From assembly GCF_900091845.1 (NCBI RefSeq), contig NZ_FMCI01000270.1, positions 1-37,454 on the forward strand: DNA of 37,454 nucleotides, written 5' to 3'. The position numbers and the translations under genes are program-made. A model generated the notes under the pieces. The model saw only the letters and a program-made list of their open reading frames with translations, was not told the DNA's origin and did not search any database. Of the stretch, positions 1 to 7,203 are shown piece by piece (positions within the stretch are counted from its first letter, which is position 1; the number at the start of each line of letters is the position of its first letter). This DNA is from Streptomyces sp. SolWspMP-5a-2 (GTDB lineage Bacteria; Actinomycetota; Actinomycetes; Streptomycetales; Streptomycetaceae).

Positions 1-333
1 GGGACGGGCGCGGGCGACACCGGCGCCGGGAACACCGGCGCGGGCACCATCAGCTGCCCGGACGTCGCCTCGCGACTGCCCGCCGTCCCGGCCACCGCGC
101 AGGCCGAGGTGGACCGCAACCTCACCCTGCTCCAGACCCAGATCGACGAGGCCAACAAGCGCCTCGTGGACACCGTCGGACAGGGCGGACCCAACTTCGT
201 CGACAACGCGATCCTCGGCCCGCTGAAGGACAAGCGCGCCTCGACCATCGACCGCATCGCCCTCTCCATCGGGCGCACGGCCGCCAAGCCGACCGGGCTC
301 GACTCCCTGGCCGCCTGCACGCTCACCCCGTGA
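1..333 (+). CDS. C-terminal part of a conserved secreted protein (5' end outside window)
   Basis: The reading frame is open from the first base, so this is the 3' end of a gene that starts upstream. The visible 110 residues begin with a Gly/Thr/Ala-rich linker (GTGAGDTGAGNTGAG), followed by a Cys-containing segment (SCPDVASRL) and a mostly helical, polar C-terminal domain of about 85 residues ending in a second Cys (AACTLTP). The two cysteines could form a disulfide in an exported protein. I do not recognise an enzymatic motif. The low-complexity linker followed by a compact domain is typical of small actinomycete secreted proteins. Function unknown. Confidence 0.7.
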   Translation, partial: GTGAGDTGAGNTGAGTISCPDVASRLPAVPATAQAEVDRNLTLLQTQIDEANKRLVDTVGQGGPNFVDNAILGPLKDKRASTIDRIALSIGRTAAKPTGLDSLAACTLTP

Positions 334-346
334 CGTGACAGGCGCT

Positions 347-382
347 GTGGCCGCCCCGCTCCACGCCGGCCGGGGCGGCCAC
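347..382 (+). terminator. Intrinsic-type hairpin after the first gene
   Basis: GTGGCCGCCCC (347-357) and GGGGCGGCCAC (372-382) form a perfect 11-bp stem with a 14-nt loop, beginning 14 nt after the stop codon of the upstream gene. There is no U-tract, which is usual for Streptomyces terminators. Confidence 0.7.
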
Positions 383-512
383 GGCGGGGCCCGCGCACGC
401 CCCGAGGCGCGCTCGCGCGCGGGCGGGGTCAGGACGTGCGGGTCCGCGCCCCCTGACCCCCGGCCGTCCGCCTGGACGGCCCATTCGCGCTGCCGCGGGC
501 GTCCGCCGCCCC

Positions 513-518
513 TACCGT
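513..518 (+). promoter_or_regulatory. Candidate -10 element of a leaderless promoter for the L,D-transpeptidase gene
   Basis: TACCGT fits the actinomycete TANNNT -10 pattern and ends 7 nt before the ATG at 526. There is no purine-rich Shine-Dalgarno sequence in front of the ATG. Together these suggest transcription starting at or next to the start codon. I see no convincing -35. Confidence 0.4.
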
Positions 519-525
519 CGTAGCC

Positions 526-1224
526 ATGCGCCCCGTCGTCGCCCTCGCTCTCGCGTCCGCGTCCCTCCTCGCCCTCGGCGCCCTGCCCGGCGCCGGACCC
601 GAACTCCCCGAGCGGCTGGCCGACACCGGGGGCGGCAGCCAGCTGATCACCGCCGTGGCGGACAGCACCGACGCCACCGCCGGCACCCTCGACTGGTGGG
701 ACCTGCGCGACGGGCACTGGACCAGGACGGGCTCGGCACCGGCCCGCTTCGGGGCCAACGGGCTGGTCGAGGGCACCGCGCGGAAGCAGGGCACCGACAC
801 CACCCCGACCGGCCTGTACGACCTGCCGTTCGCCTTCGGGGTCGAGGCGCCGCCTGCGGGCACCCGCTTCGCCTACCGTCCCGTCGGCCCCGAATCCTGG
901 TGGTGCGAGGACAACGCCTCGCGCTCCTACAACCGCTGGACCGACCCGCGCCCCGCCGACTGCCGGGCCGCCGAGTCCGAGCAGCTCGCCGCGTTCCCCA
1001 CCCAGTACGCCCACGCGCTCGTCGTCGGCTTCAACTACGACCGGCCCGTCCGTGGCCGCGGCGCCGGGATCTTCCTGCACGTCAACGGGCGTGCGGCGAC
1101 GGCCGGTTGCGTGTCGGTCCCGGCGGACGCGATGCGCCGGGTGCTCCAGTGGGCCGACCCCGCGCGGGCGCCGCACATCGCCATCGGCACCACCGGCGGC
1201 CCCACCGCGATCACCCGGTACTGA
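526..1224 (+). CDS. L,D-transpeptidase family (YkuD-like) exported protein
   Basis: A 232-residue protein with an N-terminal hydrophobic signal segment (residues 4-22, Ala/Leu-rich). The C-terminal half carries the family signature: His185 in FLHVNG, followed by GRAATAGCVSV with the putative catalytic Cys195 and a downstream helix (DAMRRVLQWADP). L,D-transpeptidases form 3-3 crosslinks in peptidoglycan or attach proteins to it, acting outside the membrane; this Streptomyces type is usually annotated only as an L,D-transpeptidase-like hydrolase. The arginine that often follows the Cys region is replaced by Val-Ser-Val, so activity is inferred, not shown. The start was chosen because the signal peptide begins there and a -10-like TACCGT lies just upstream. 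It appears to be a single-gene unit. Confidence 0.85.
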   Translation: MRPVVALALASASLLALGALPGAGPELPERLADTGGGSQLITAVADSTDATAGTLDWWDLRDGHWTRTGSAPARFGANGLVEGTARKQGTDTTPTGLYDLPFAFGVEAPPAGTRFAYRPVGPESWWCEDNASRSYNRWTDPRPADCRAAESEQLAAFPTQYAHALVVGFNYDRPVRGRGAGIFLHVNGRAATAGCVSVPADAMRRVLQWADPARAPHIAIGTTGGPTAITRY

Positions 1225-1364
1225 ACGGGCCGCGGGCGGCGCCCCGCGGGCCTCCCGCGCCGTCCGCACAGACTCGGCGCGCGGCTGAACGCACCCGCGC
1301 CGCGGCACGTATTCCAGGGCCGAGGGACCACGCCGACCCCCTTGCGCCCGTTCCCGGAGGAATC

Positions 1365-2747
1365 GTGACCACCACGCTCGCAGGCGGCCGGGCCGCCCGC
1401 CGCCAGACGATGCGCCGCATCCGCCCGCGCCGCTCCCCGGCGACCGTCCTGCTGCTCGTCGTCTGGGCGGGCGCGGCCGCCGTGCTGGGGCTGTGGTGGA
1501 ACAACACCCCGTCGATAGCCGACGACACCAGCAGGATCCTCAACGCGGGCCGGATCACCGGGCTGCTGGCCGGATACCTGATGGCACTGGTCGTGCTCCA
1601 GATGGCCCGGGTGCCCGCGCTGGAGCGCCGGGTGGGCTCCGACCGGGTGGCGCGCTGGCACGCGATGTCCGGCCGCTACACGGTGAGCCTGGTGGTCGCG
1701 CACGTCTTCCTCACCATGTGGGGGTACGCGCTCCAGGGCGGCCGGACGGTCTCCGACGTCGTGCGCCAGACCGTCGACAGCGTCAACCAGCTTCCCGACA
1801 TGGGCAAGGCGGCCATCGGCACCGGGCTGCTGTTCCTGATCGCGCTGATCTCGGTCGGCGGCATCCGCAGGCGGCTGCCCTACGACGCCTGGTACCACGT
1901 GCACCTGCTCACCTACGCGGCCGTGTTCCTGACGTTCTGGCACCAGATCAGCACCGGCAACGACTTCGCCGTCGAACCGGTCGCCAAGACCTTCTGGTAC
2001 GGGCTGTACGGCGTGGTCACCGCGCTGGTCCTCTGGTACCGCATCCTGACGCCGATCCGGCTGAACCTGCGGCACCGGATGCGGGTCGAGGCCGTCATCG
2101 AGGAGACGCCCGGCATCGTGTCGGTGCTCATCGGCGGGCGGAAACTGCACCGGATGGGCGCCCAGGCGGGCCAGTTCTTCCGCTGGCGGTTCCTCGCGCC
2201 CGGCATGCGGTTCAGCTCCCACCCGTACTCGCTGTCGGCGGCGCCCAGGCCCGGGATGCTGCGGATCACCGTGAAGGCGATCGGCGACCACAGCGCGCGG
2301 CTGCGGGAGCTGACGCCCGGCACCCGGGTGTGGGCCGAGGGCCCGTACGGCGCGCTGACCGCGCAGCGGCGCAGCCGGGGCAAAGTGCTGCTGGTGGCGG
2401 GCGGTGTCGGCATCACGCCGATGCGGGCGCTGTTCGAGACGCTGCCCGGCGCTGCGGGCGACATCACGCTCCTCTACCGGGCCAACACCACCCAGGACCT
2501 GGCCCTGTGGGACGAGCTGGCGGCGATCGCCGAGGACCGCGGCGCCCGGCTGATGTACGCCGTCAACAGTCCGGACGGCGAGCGTCCGGACATCTCCGCC
2601 GACCGGCTGCGGCAGAAGCTGCCGGACATCGAGCAGCACGACGTGTTCATGTGCGGGCCCGCCGGGTTCGCGCAGTCCGTCTACGAAGCACTGCGCGGTG
2701 CGGGTGTGCCCGCCCGCCGCATCCATCACGAGTCGTTCGAGATGTGA
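1365..2747 (+). CDS. Ferric-reductase-like transmembrane flavoprotein (FRD membrane domain plus FAD/NAD(P)H reductase)
   Basis: A 460-residue protein. Six hydrophobic segments span about residues 26-226 and contain paired histidines suited to haem ligation (His99/His113 and His180/His193). A soluble ferredoxin-reductase module follows: FAD-binding HPYSLSAAP (286-294), the nucleotide loop VAGGVGITPM (344-353), MCGP (429-432) and the typical aromatic-rich tail HHESFEM. Family knowledge says such proteins take electrons from cytosolic NAD(P)H through FAD and haem to the outer face of the membrane. The start is GTG, chosen because GGAGG lies 4 nt upstream; the frame is also open further upstream, but that stretch is antisense to no recognisable protein domain and overlaps the previous gene. 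The next genes encode an exported FMN-carrier protein and ApbE, so the likely electron acceptor is the covalent FMN of the neighbour. Confidence 0.9.
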   Translation: MTTTLAGGRAARRQTMRRIRPRRSPATVLLLVVWAGAAAVLGLWWNNTPSIADDTSRILNAGRITGLLAGYLMALVVLQMARVPALERRVGSDRVARWHAMSGRYTVSLVVAHVFLTMWGYALQGGRTVSDVVRQTVDSVNQLPDMGKAAIGTGLLFLIALISVGGIRRRLPYDAWYHVHLLTYAAVFLTFWHQISTGNDFAVEPVAKTFWYGLYGVVTALVLWYRILTPIRLNLRHRMRVEAVIEETPGIVSVLIGGRKLHRMGAQAGQFFRWRFLAPGMRFSSHPYSLSAAPRPGMLRITVKAIGDHSARLRELTPGTRVWAEGPYGALTAQRRSRGKVLLVAGGVGITPMRALFETLPGAAGDITLLYRANTTQDLALWDELAAIAEDRGARLMYAVNSPDGERPDISADRLRQKLPDIEQHDVFMCGPAGFAQSVYEALRGAGVPARRIHHESFEM

Positions 2748-2775
2748 GCGACGGGATCCCAGGAGCGCGAAACCG

Positions 2776-3603
2776 ATGAGGAAGTCTCACCCCGTCCGGC
2801 GTGTCGTGCTGGCCACCGCCGCCACCGTCTCCGCCGTGGTGCTGCTGCTGTCGCTGAAGCCGTCGTCCGATCCGGGCGGCGCCGAGGCGGCGGGCGCGGT
2901 TCCGCAGCAGACCTCGGCGGCCCAGGAGTCGCCGCAGGGCGGAGCCGCCGCGGCCGGACAGACCACGGTCACCGGGGACGCGGCCCAGACGCAGTACGGG
3001 GCCGTGCAGGTCCGGCTGACCGTCAGCGGCGGGAAGATCACCAAGGCGGAGGCGGTGCAGGCGCCCAGCGGCGGCACCAGCACCCAGAAGACCGAACTCG
3101 CCGTGCCCAGACTGAACCAGGCCGCCGTCGCCAGGAGCAGCGCCGACATCGACTCGGTCTCCGGCGCCACCTACACCAGCACCGGCTACAAGCAGTCCCT
3201 CCAGTCGGCCCTGGACAAGGTGAAGGCGGCGCAGGCGGCGGGCGCCTCGCAGGAGGCGGGCGCGGGCACCTCGCCGGGCGCGGGCACCTCGCCGGGCGCG
3301 GGCGCCTCGCCGGGCGCGGGGGCCGCGCAGGTCAGGACGCTGACCGGGGCCGCGGCCCAGACCCAGTACGGGCCCGTGCAGGTCAGGATCACGGTCAGCG
3401 GCGGGAAGATCACCAAGGCGGAGGCGGTGCAGGCGCCCAGCGGCGGCACCAGCACCCAGAAGACCGAACTCGCCGTGCCCAAGCTGAACCAGGCCGCCGT
3501 CGCCAGGAGCAGCGCCGACATCGACTCCGTCTCCGGCGCCACCTACACCAGCACCGGCTACAAGCAGTCCCTCCAGTCGGCCCTGGACCAGGCCGGTGGT
3601 TGA
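2776..3603 (+). CDS. Exported FMN-binding protein with two tandem FMN-bind domains
   Basis: A 275-residue protein with a basic N-terminus and one hydrophobic segment (residues 9-27) acting as signal or membrane anchor. Two FMN-binding domains (about 65-148 and 187-272) are nearly identical, and each has the ApbE modification motif D-x-x-S-G-A-T: D126..T132 and D250..T256, followed by Y-T-S-T-G-Y. Thr132 and Thr256 are the expected sites of covalent FMN. The domains are joined by an Ala/Gly/Ser/Pro linker made of three 6-residue repeats (GAGTSP type). The protein should be an extracytoplasmic electron carrier fed by the upstream reductase. Start: ATG with GGAGCG upstream. It overlaps apbE by 8 nt, which supports translational coupling with its own modifying enzyme. 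Confidence 0.9.
   Translation: MRKSHPVRRVVLATAATVSAVVLLLSLKPSSDPGGAEAAGAVPQQTSAAQESPQGGAAAAGQTTVTGDAAQTQYGAVQVRLTVSGGKITKAEAVQAPSGGTSTQKTELAVPRLNQAAVARSSADIDSVSGATYTSTGYKQSLQSALDKVKAAQAAGASQEAGAGTSPGAGTSPGAGASPGAGAAQVRTLTGAAAQTQYGPVQVRITVSGGKITKAEAVQAPSGGTSTQKTELAVPKLNQAAVARSSADIDSVSGATYTSTGYKQSLQSALDQAGG
2980..3216 (+). repeat. First copy of a 237-bp internal duplication (FMN-bind domain 1)
   Basis: The bases here match 3352-3588 at a constant offset of 372. I count only about ten differences, and there are long identical tracts (for example, all bases from the VSGGKITK codons to the ELAVP codons). Confidence 0.9.
3262..3315 (+). repeat. Three 18-bp tandem repeats encoding the interdomain linker
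   Basis: Units begin at 3262, 3280 and 3298 (GCGGGCACCTCGCCGGGC; the third has one change). They encode AGTSPG-type hexapeptides that form a flexible linker between the two FMN domains. Confidence 0.9.
3352..3588 (+). repeat. Second copy of the 237-bp internal duplication (FMN-bind domain 2)
   Basis: Partner of 2980-3216. Most differences cluster near the 5' end, where Leu-Thr in copy one is Ile-Thr in copy two. The rest is almost unchanged at synonymous sites, pointing to a recent duplication or ongoing gene conversion. Confidence 0.9.
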
Positions 3604-4396
3604 GACGGTGGCCGGACCGGCAGAGACACCCGCCGCGGTACGGCACGCGGAGGAGGTCATGGGGACCGTGTTCTCCTTCGACGTCCGGGGCGGGGAGCCC
3701 GGTGCGGTGCGCGCGGCGCTGGAGGCGGCTGTCGCCGCACTGCACCGGGCGGACGGGCTGTTCAGCACCTACCGCGACGACAGCCAGGTGTCCCGGCTGG
3801 CCCGCGGTGAGCTGACGGTCCAGGAGTGCGACCCCGAGGTCGCCGAGGTGCTGGAGCTGGGCGCGCGGGCGGAGCGGGAGAGCGACGGCTGGTTCAGCAC
3901 GTCCTACCGGGGCGCCCTCGATCCCACCGGCATCGTCAAGGGCTGGGCGGCCGAGCGGGCGGCGCGGCTGCTGCGGGCGGCGGGCGCGACCGGCGTGAAC
4001 GTCAACGGCGGCGGGGACGTCCAGGTGCTCGGCGTGCCGGGGGCGCACCGCCCGTGGCGGGTCGGTGTCGCGGACCCGCTGCGTCCCGGCGGTCTCGCGG
4101 CGGTGATCTCGGCGGCCGGCGCGGACCATCTGGCGGTGGCCACGTCCGGTACGGCGGAACGCGGCGACCACATCGTGGACCCGCGCACCGGCCGCTCGGC
4201 GGTCACCGACCTGGTCGCGGTGACGGTGGTGGCGCCCAGTCTGACCTGGGCGGACTGCTGGGCGACGGCGGCCTTCGCGATGGGGTCGAGGGCGGGCCTG
4301 CGGTGGCTGGAGTCGCTGCCGGACGTGGAGGCGCTGCTGATCACGGCGGGCGACGAGGTCCGCTGCACGGACGGCCTGGCGTCCCGGCTGGGCTGA
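3596..4396 (+). CDS. apbE: FAD:protein FMN transferase (ApbE)
   Basis: A 266-residue protein that transfers FMN from FAD to Thr/Ser of target proteins in a Mg-dependent reaction outside the cytoplasm. ApbE features in order: EEVMGTVFSFDV near the N-terminus, HRADGLFSTY (helix and substrate loop), DPTGIVKGWA, the FAD-binding NVNGGGDV, and the C-terminal ATSGTAERGDHIVDPRTG, which includes the metal-site region. Length fits the short actinomycete ApbE type. No lipobox or signal peptide is obvious from this start; an exported form would need an unconventional route. The GTG at 3596 overlaps the end of the FMN-protein gene; an ATG at 3659 behind AGGAGG is an alternative but would cut into the conserved VMGT motif. 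The substrate is very likely the upstream two-domain protein. Confidence 0.92.
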   Translation: MVETVAGPAETPAAVRHAEEVMGTVFSFDVRGGEPGAVRAALEAAVAALHRADGLFSTYRDDSQVSRLARGELTVQECDPEVAEVLELGARAERESDGWFSTSYRGALDPTGIVKGWAAERAARLLRAAGATGVNVNGGGDVQVLGVPGAHRPWRVGVADPLRPGGLAAVISAAGADHLAVATSGTAERGDHIVDPRTGRSAVTDLVAVTVVAPSLTWADCWATAAFAMGSRAGLRWLESLPDVEALLITAGDEVRCTDGLASRLG

Positions 4397-4475
4397 CCCC
4401 GGGCCGGGCCCGCCGCCCGGAGCCGGGGCCTGTCGTGTGGATCATGCGGCACACGCGTCAGCGGCGGACGGAGAG

Positions 4476-4545
4476 GGACACGGCGTGCCCTCCGCTCGCG
4501 TGCGCGGCGGACGCGGGCGCCCTCTCCCCGCCCGCCGCCGTGTCC
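4476..4545. terminator. Likely bidirectional terminator between apbE and argR
   Basis: GGACACGGCG (4476-4485) pairs perfectly with CGCCGTGTCC (4536-4545). The intervening 50 nt are GC-rich and can fold further. The structure lies between two converging genes and ends exactly at the argR stop codon. Confidence 0.5.
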
Positions 4546-5085
4546 TCAGTGGCCGTTCTGGGCCAGCCGCAGCATGTGTTCGGCGAGGGCCTGTCCCCCG
4601 GTGGCCTCGCGGCTGATCAGCATCAGGGTGTCGTCCCCGGCGATCGTCCCGAGGATGTCGTGGAGTTCGGCCTGGTCGATGGCGGAGGCGAGGAACTGCG
4701 CGGCCCCGGGCGGGGTGCGCAGCACGACCAGGTTCGCGGACGCCTCGGCGGAGATGAGCAGTTCCTGCGACAGCCGCCGCATCCGCTCTTCCTTGGCCGA
4801 CTCCCCCAGCGGCGCCCGCGGGGTGCGGAACCCGCCCTCGCTCGGCACCGCGTAGATGAGGTCGCCGTCGGTGTTGCGGATCTTGACCGCGTTCAGCTCG
4901 TCGAGGTCGCGGGAGAGCGTGGCCTGTGTGACGCTCAGTCCGTCGTCGGCCAGCAGCTTCGCCAACTGGCTCTGCGAGCGCACCGGTTGGCGGTTCAGGA
5001 TGTCCACGATCCGCCGGTGCCGCGCGGTGCGGGTCTGCGGTACGGCGGACCCCGCGTGCTGCGGGTCGTCCTGCGGCTGGCTCAT
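4546..5085 (-). CDS. argR: Arginine repressor ArgR
   Basis: A 179-residue protein. The N-terminal winged helix (about residues 20-75) contains RHRRIVDILN, the helix-turn-helix SQSQLAKLLADDGLSVTQAT and TLSRDLDELNAVKIR. The C-terminal domain (about 105-178) has the arginine-binding and hexamer features GTIAGDDTLMLISRE. With bound arginine the hexamer represses arg genes at ARG boxes. It is the last gene of the arg operon, 19 bp after argD, so it is transcribed from the promoter it represses (9492-9520), giving autoregulation. Some actinomycete ArgR proteins also act on other amino-acid and secondary-metabolism genes; that is family knowledge. Confidence 0.96.
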   Translation of the reverse strand: MSQPQDDPQHAGSAVPQTRTARHRRIVDILNRQPVRSQSQLAKLLADDGLSVTQATLSRDLDELNAVKIRNTDGDLIYAVPSEGGFRTPRAPLGESAKEERMRRLSQELLISAEASANLVVLRTPPGAAQFLASAIDQAELHDILGTIAGDDTLMLISREATGGQALAEHMLRLAQNGH

Positions 5086-5104
5086 CGTCGTCCCATTCCC
5101 CGGC

Positions 5105-6301
5105 TCATACGTCCGCGTCCGCGCTGTCGAGGATGCCGGGCAGCGCCCGGAGGAACGCGGCCACCGCGTCGTCGCCGAGGTTCAGCGGGGGCATCAGCCG
5201 GACGACGTCGGGGGCGGGGGCGTTCACCAGGAATCCGGCCTCCTGAGCCGCCTGCTGCACCTGGGGCGCGTGGGGCTCGGTGAGCACGATACCCAGCAGC
5301 AGGCCCGCGCCCCGGACATGCGCGACCTTCGGGTGGCCGAGGCCCTCGATGCCGTCCCGCAGGGCGCCGCTCTGCCGCTTGACGTTCTCCAGCAGTCCCT
5401 CGTTCTCGATGGTGTCGAGGACGGCGAGTCCGGCGGCGCAGGCGACCGGGTTGCCGCCGAACGTGGTGCCGTGCTGGCCGGGCCTGAGCAGGTCGGCCGC
5501 GCGGCCGAAGGCGACGGTCGCGCCCAGCGGCAGTCCGCCGCCGAGGCCCTTGGCGAGGGTGACGACGTCGGGCAGGACGCCCTCGTGGGCCTGGTACTCG
5601 AACCAGTGCCCGGTGCGTCCGACACCGGTCTGCACCTCGTCCAGGACGAGCAGGGACCCGGTCGCGGCGGTGATCGCGCGGGCCGCCTTGAGGTAGCCGG
5701 GCGGCGGGACGACGACGCCGTTCTCGCCCTGGATCGGCTCGATGACGACGAGCGCGGTCTCCTCGGTCACGGCGGCGGCGAGCGCCTGCGCGTCGCCGTA
5801 CGGGACGTGGGTGACGTCACCGGGCAGCGGCAGGAACGGCTGCTGCTTGGCGGGCTGGCCGGTGAGCGCGAGGGCGCCCATGGTGCGGCCGTGGAAGCCG
5901 CCGTGGATGGCGACCATGTGGGTGCGGCCGGTCAGCCGGCCGATCTTGAAGGCGCCCTCGTTGGCCTCGCCGCCCGAGTTGCAGAAGTAGACCCTGCCGT
6001 CCCGGCCGAAGAGTTCCAGGAGCCGTTCGGCGAGGGCCACGGGCGGTTCGGCGATGAAGAGGTTGGAGACGTGGCCGAGGGAGGCGATCTGCCGGGTGAC
6101 GGCCTCGACGATCGCGGGGTGGGCGTGGCCGAGCGCGTTGACCGCGATGCCGCCGACGAAGTCGAGGTACTCGGTGCCGTCGGCGTCCCAGAGCCGTGCG
6201 CCCTCGCCGCGCACCAGCGGCAGCCGCGGGGTGCCGTAGTTGTCCATGAGCGAGCCCTGCCACCGCTGGGTCAGCTCCGCGTTGCTCCCCGTGCCGGTCA
6301 T
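5105..6301 (-). CDS. argD: Acetylornithine aminotransferase ArgD
   Basis: A 398-residue class III PLP-dependent aminotransferase that converts N-acetylglutamate semialdehyde and glutamate to N-acetylornithine and 2-oxoglutarate. Visible features: FCNSGGEANEGAFK (phosphate-binding), GGFHGRTMGALALTGQ, the cofactor-binding VLDEVQTGVGRTG with Asp221, and the Schiff-base Lys251 in TLAKGLGGGLPLGA, followed by GTTFGGNPVACAA. The length is normal for ArgD. Its start overlaps the argB stop by 4 nt (ATGA), indicating translational coupling. Confidence 0.96.
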   Translation of the reverse strand: MTGTGSNAELTQRWQGSLMDNYGTPRLPLVRGEGARLWDADGTEYLDFVGGIAVNALGHAHPAIVEAVTRQIASLGHVSNLFIAEPPVALAERLLELFGRDGRVYFCNSGGEANEGAFKIGRLTGRTHMVAIHGGFHGRTMGALALTGQPAKQQPFLPLPGDVTHVPYGDAQALAAAVTEETALVVIEPIQGENGVVVPPPGYLKAARAITAATGSLLVLDEVQTGVGRTGHWFEYQAHEGVLPDVVTLAKGLGGGLPLGATVAFGRAADLLRPGQHGTTFGGNPVACAAGLAVLDTIENEGLLENVKRQSGALRDGIEGLGHPKVAHVRGAGLLLGIVLTEPHAPQVQQAAQEAGFLVNAPAPDVVRLMPPLNLGDDAVAAFLRALPGILDSADADV

Positions 6302-7203
6302 TCCGCTTCCCCCTGCTGCTCGTCGGGCACGACCATGGTGCCGATGCCCTCGTCGGTGAAGATCTCCAGCAGGATCGAGTGCTGGACCCGGCCGTCGATG
6401 ACCCGGGCGGTGGTGACGCCGTTGCGCACGGCGTGCAGGCAGCCCTCCATCTTCGGCACCATGCCGGACGACAACTCCGGCAGCAGCCGCTCCAGTTGGG
6501 ACGCGGTGAGCCTGCTGATCACCTCGTCGGAGTGCGGCCAGTCCTCGTAGAGGCCCTCGACGTCGGTGAGGACCATGAGGGTCTCGGCGCCCAGTGCCGC
6601 AGCGAGTGCCGCAGCCGCCGTATCAGCATTGACGTTGTAGACATGTCCGTCGTCCTGACCACGGGCGATGGAGGAGATGACGGGGATGCGGCCGTCGGCG
6701 AGCAGGGCCTCGATCGCGCCCGTGTCGATCGCGGTGATCTCGCCGACCCGTCCGATGTCCACCGGCTCGCCCTCGATCAGGGGCCGGTGCCTGACGGCGC
6801 TGATGGTGTGCGCGTCCTCGCCAGTCAGCCCGACGGCCAGCGGACCGTGCTGGTTGAGCAGGCCGACCAGTTCGCGCTGCACCTGGCCCGCGAGGACCAT
6901 CCGGACGACGTCCATCGCCTCGTCGGTGGTGACGCGCAGCCCCGCCTTGAACTCGCTGACGATGCCGTGCCGGTCGAGGGCGGAGCTGATCTGCGGTCCG
7001 CCGCCGTGCACGACGACGGGCTTGAGCCCGGCCTGCCGCAGGAAGACCACGTCCTGCGCGAAGGCGGCCTTCAACTCCTCGTCCACCATGGCGTTCCCGC
7101 CGAACTTGACGACGACGACGCGGCCGTTGTGCCGGGTCAGCCAGGGCAGCGCCTCGATGAGGATCTGCGCCTTCGGCAGCGCGGTGTGCTTACGGGTGCT
7201 CAT
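6298..7203 (-). CDS. argB: Acetylglutamate kinase ArgB
   Basis: A 301-residue amino-acid kinase that phosphorylates N-acetylglutamate. The glycine-rich motifs VVVKFGGNAM and VVHGGGPQIS lie near the N-terminus, NVNADTAAAALAAAL is the acetylglutamate/nucleotide site, and LTDVEGLY is typical of the family. The start is the ATG at 7203, which overlaps the argJ stop by 4 nt (ATGA); the frame is open further upstream, but that part is antisense-frame sequence of argJ. ArgB is usually the arginine feedback-controlled step in organisms with cyclic acetyl recycling by ArgJ, as here. Confidence 0.96.
   Translation of the reverse strand: MSTRKHTALPKAQILIEALPWLTRHNGRVVVVKFGGNAMVDEELKAAFAQDVVFLRQAGLKPVVVHGGGPQISSALDRHGIVSEFKAGLRVTTDEAMDVVRMVLAGQVQRELVGLLNQHGPLAVGLTGEDAHTISAVRHRPLIEGEPVDIGRVGEITAIDTGAIEALLADGRIPVISSIARGQDDGHVYNVNADTAAAALAAALGAETLMVLTDVEGLYEDWPHSDEVISRLTASQLERLLPELSSGMVPKMEGCLHAVRNGVTTARVIDGRVQHSILLEIFTDEGIGTMVVPDEQQGEAE

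Noticed and set aside
696..1364. N-terminal extension of the ferric-reductase-like protein in the same frame
   Set aside because: It overlaps the L,D-transpeptidase gene in another frame and is Arg/Pro/Ala-rich; a Shine-Dalgarno sequence and GTG at 1365 fit better.
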